Shown: piece by piece, positions 5,642 to 7,822 of the stretch
Layout: the number at the start of each line of letters is the position of its first letter
How positions within the stretch are numbered: position 1 is the stretch's first letter
DNA from: Candidatus Egerieousia excrementavium
GTDB taxonomy: Bacteria > Bacteroidota > Bacteroidia > Bacteroidales > UBA932
Direction: 5' to 3'
DNA length: 7,822 nucleotides
Assembly (NCBI GenBank): GCA_017694275.1
Contig: JADINB010000076.1
Span: 1-7,822 of the forward strand
Notes under the pieces: model-generated
Seen by the model: the letters and a program-made list of their open reading frames with translations, nothing else
Database searches by the model: none
What the model was told of the DNA's origin: nothing
Made by a program: the position numbers and the translations under genes

Positions 5642-7733
5642 TGATTGATTTTATAATATCCGGTAAAATCTTGATGAACCCTTCATCGAAACATGTTACA
5701 TTCGGGTCTACTTCGCACAGGCGTTCCGACGAGCATATGTCAAGGTGGGCCATCTTGCAGCCCTTAAGTTCCTCCTTGTACTCCTGGTTTCCGGCAGCCT
5801 TTTTCTGCTCTTCGGGAGTGAGTGCCCTGTATCGCATGAGCAACTGTTCCATAACCCAGCGGTTATGTTCTGTCTTTGAAAGAAGATCCACGTCACGCAA
5901 ATCGAGTTCTTCTTCTCCGCAGTAACCTATGCTGCGCAATTTGGACCAGATGGTGTTCGCGTTGTATAGGTTGCTCCAATACTTGGCAATGTCAGACTTG
6001 CCTCTGGTGGACTTTACGCTTACATCTGAAATTGAAAGATTTATTTTTACCCTCTCATACATTGTCCCGTACTGGCTGCCCAGTATCGCGGCTATCTTTT
6101 CCTGAGTGCGCACCATGGTGTCGCTGTATGCCTCCCTTGCCATTCCGAACGCCTTGAGATTTCTGTAATAGAGATTCTTGACATTGTTCCTTGAGATGCT
6201 GTCTATTATGGCTGAGTTATGATATTGATAGACAGGTACTCCTACAGCATTTTCATAGACACTTTCCGGAAGGTATATTGCGGAGGCCACGCTCCGGTTG
6301 TCGTCAGGAAGGCAGATTGCCACAGTAAGCCTCTTGTGCGGATCTGTGGCTGCATCGTGAAGAAAATCATGAATCTCCCTCTCTTCAATGCCCCTTTCGA
6401 CAAATTCCCACTCTACATCTATGAAGTCTTTTCCGAGATGGCTTGTACTCTCCTGCGGTCTGGAGTTATGCCATCCCTCTTCTGAAGCAAGAAGGGAAAT
6501 GCTGTCATTTCTTGTTACTTCTCTCCATCTGCATAGCGAAAACAGTTCCTTGAAGCGTCCCTGGAAGTATCTGCGCTCCCTGCAGCACTCCGAATCTATA
6601 AAGGTGATTCTGCTTCTTTTTGCGGCAGATTTTACAAAATTCGGGTAGTGGGCCAAATGTGCGGCTTCGATTGCAAGTGCCACACCCATGCGGGACATTC
6701 CTGCAATTACAAGGTGTACGGTATCTTCCGAATCAGCGCCAATAGGGCGTTCTCCTTCAAGCGGAAGGTATTCAGATGCCTTTAGATCGCCTTCGGCAAG
6801 AGATGTGTTTACGAAAACCCTTTGGGCCCATAGTTCGTAGAAGTTCATGGGCTTGAAATCTATTGTCTCGCGAATCTGGTTGCTGATGTCTGAATACTGG
6901 AATATGGAAAATGAGGTCTGGTATTCGAAAAGCAGGCGGCAGATGAGTTTCTTGCCGGATGCCCTTTTTTCAGCCCCGGCCAATATTCTTGCTGTCTTCT
7001 GAAGTGCCGTAAGATTGAGGGCGTCGCGGTTGCTCTCGCAGTTTTCCCCAATGCTTTCTCCAAGAATGAAAAGTTCCATGGCCCATTCCGGGTGAAGTTC
7101 TTTCAGGTCATCTCCCGAAGTGCGGTCTCCTGCATAGATTACCACCTTCCTCTCTTCGTCAGGTCTCAGAAATGAGAGCACTCTCCTGCGCAGCTCCTCT
7201 ACATTGCCATTGGTCTGTATCAGTATGTAGTCTGGCTTTTCGCTTCTGGCAAGAAGCTGGCGTATTATAGACGGGACAGATTCATGCGCACCGATTATCA
7301 CCATGAATCTGCTCCTTTCCAGAGTCGCGTCGTATCTGGCCAGCCCGCATCTCCATTTGTCCACATACCTGTCATACCATCCCACTATGGAGGAGATAAG
7401 GATTCCGTTCATGAAAATTCCTCCCGATATGGCCAGCAGCAGACCTACCGCACGTCCGAACCCATAGGTCATATTCTGGTTGCCCGGGTCTATGAAATGG
7501 TAAAGCACAGACCACCATAGCGGAGGCCTGTCTATTGCAAGCCCCCCTTCTGTCGAGAGTTCGTCGGGGCTGAAGAGGCCGGCCACCTCCAACAGACAGA
7601 GACATAGCCATACAAAAAGCGGCAGGCACATCACTATTGCAAAAATGCGCAGAACGGTGGAAAATCTCCCCTGTATCAGTTTTCTGTCCCACTCGATTCT
7701 GCGTCTGAAAACATGTCTTGTCATCGCGCTCAT
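5628..7733 (-). CDS. CASTOR/POLLUX-like predicted ion channel with two RCK-like domains and C-terminal RyR domain
   Basis: This predicted inner-membrane channel has a large cytoplasmic ligand-sensing part (residues numbered from the GTG at 7757). TM1 spans about 36-61. A pore-like loop with WWSVLYHFIDPGNQN (81-95) follows, then TM2 at about 102-126. Two Rossmann-type RCK-like domains come next: the first starts MVIIGAHESVPSII (152-165). The second starts HLVIAGMSRMGVALAIEAA (348-366), with an acidic end of strand 2 (FIDSE, 386-390) as in NAD-binding folds. The last about 85 residues (LSKTEHNRWVMEQLL at 626-640, then MAHLDICSSERL at 669-680) form a divergent RyR domain. The IDPGNQ loop recalls the ADxGNH filter of plant CASTOR/POLLUX. 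Ion and gating ligand are unknown. The GTG at 7757 overlaps a TAAATTTG promoter element, so I prefer the ATG at 7733 (701 aa). The downstream RyR gene overlaps its 3' end. Confidence 0.85.
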   Translation of the reverse strand: MSAMTRHVFRRRIEWDRKLIQGRFSTVLRIFAIVMCLPLFVWLCLCLLEVAGLFSPDELSTEGGLAIDRPPLWWSVLYHFIDPGNQNMTYGFGRAVGLLLAISGGIFMNGILISSIVGWYDRYVDKWRCGLARYDATLERSRFMVIIGAHESVPSIIRQLLARSEKPDYILIQTNGNVEELRRRVLSFLRPDEERKVVIYAGDRTSGDDLKELHPEWAMELFILGESIGENCESNRDALNLTALQKTARILAGAEKRASGKKLICRLLFEYQTSFSIFQYSDISNQIRETIDFKPMNFYELWAQRVFVNTSLAEGDLKASEYLPLEGERPIGADSEDTVHLVIAGMSRMGVALAIEAAHLAHYPNFVKSAAKRSRITFIDSECCRERRYFQGRFKELFSLCRWREVTRNDSISLLASEEGWHNSRPQESTSHLGKDFIDVEWEFVERGIEEREIHDFLHDAATDPHKRLTVAICLPDDNRSVASAIYLPESVYENAVGVPVYQYHNSAIIDSISRNNVKNLYYRNLKAFGMAREAYSDTMVRTQEKIAAILGSQYGTMYERVKINLSISDVSVKSTRGKSDIAKYWSNLYNANTIWSKLRSIGYCGEEELDLRDVDLLSKTEHNRWVMEQLLMRYRALTPEEQKKAAGNQEYKEELKGCKMAHLDICSSERLCEVDPNVTCFDEGFIKILPDIIKSINENG

Positions 7734-7745
7734 TTTTACATGCGC

Positions 7746-7753
7746 CAAATTTA
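7746..7753 (-). promoter_or_regulatory. Candidate -7 promoter element for the channel-RyR operon
   Basis: On the minus strand, TAAATTTG is an exact TAnnTTTG match ending 12 nt before the ATG at 7733. No TTTG is present at the right distance upstream, so the -33 element is missing or degenerate. If used, transcription would start only a few bases before the ATG at 7733 and would exclude the GTG at 7757 as start codon. Confidence 0.4.
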
Positions 7754-7772
7754 GCACAAAAATGTGATTCTA

Positions 7773-7804
7773 TTTGGGAATGTGAGTAATATTCTCTATT
7801 TTTG
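7773..7804 (+). promoter_or_regulatory. Rightward promoter at the window edge, driving a gene outside
   Basis: TTTG (7773-7776), a 20-nt gap and TATTTTTG (7797-7804) match both Bacteroidota promoter elements (-33 TTTG and -7 TAnnTTTG) at a normal spacing. It points right, divergent from the channel-RyR operon, with a start site predicted near 7810. The gene it would drive lies beyond the window. Confidence 0.5.
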
Positions 7805-7822
7805 CGCACTCTTTTGAGATTA

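Noticed and set aside
7372..7809. 145-codon minus-strand ORF at the right edge
   Set aside because: It overlaps the N-terminal part of the channel gene in another frame and gives a Cys/His/Arg-rich product without motifs; the channel frame has convincing TM, pore and RCK segments.
1..7822. CRISPR array, insertion sequence or phage genes
   Set aside because: No spaced direct repeats, terminal inverted repeats, transposase motifs or phage structural genes were seen in either strand.

Overview
The window looks like a chromosomal segment of an uncultured or commensal Bacteroidales bacterium (phylum Bacteroidota). Three things point that way. The genes have no obvious Shine-Dalgarno boxes and instead have A/T-rich leaders. 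Bacteroidota-type promoter elements (TAnnTTTG) sit before transcription units. The protein types are also typical of the phylum: a BadF-family sugar kinase next to MurQ, a solute/sodium symporter, and bacterial RyR-domain proteins. I see no IS element, CRISPR array, tRNA or rRNA.

Left part (1-4038, all rightward): a tightly packed probable operon. It holds the 3' end of a BadF/BadG-type amino-sugar kinase, murQ (MurNAc-6-P etherase), recR (recombination mediator), a sodium:solute symporter and a MntP-type manganese exporter. Gaps are 10, 8 and 24 nt, and the last pair overlaps by 1 nt (TGATG). Kinase, etherase and symporter together suggest uptake, phosphorylation and ether cleavage of N-acetylmuramic acid (peptidoglycan salvage), like the murT-murK-murQ cluster described in Tannerella forsythia. 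recR and mntP appear to be passengers in the same transcript.

Middle (4039-4362): a 324-nt gap with a candidate terminator, a perfect 6-bp hairpin, a TAnnTTTG promoter element and a possible 34-codon ORF that recalls the start of DnaA domain IV. It leads into corA (4363-5310), a CorA-family divalent cation channel.

Right part (5330-7733, leftward, convergent with corA): a two-gene unit. The upstream gene encodes a roughly 700-residue membrane protein with two TM helices and a pore-like loop, two Rossmann/RCK-like domains and a C-terminal divergent RyR domain. The downstream gene, overlapping it, encodes a free-standing RyR domain of about 100 residues. The architecture resembles the CASTOR/POLLUX (DMI1) channel family joined to ryanodine-receptor repeat domains. 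This is the most interesting part of the window: a predicted ligand-gated ion channel with a companion RyR protein of unknown ligand. A second, rightward promoter lies at the extreme right edge, so an unseen divergent gene probably starts just outside.
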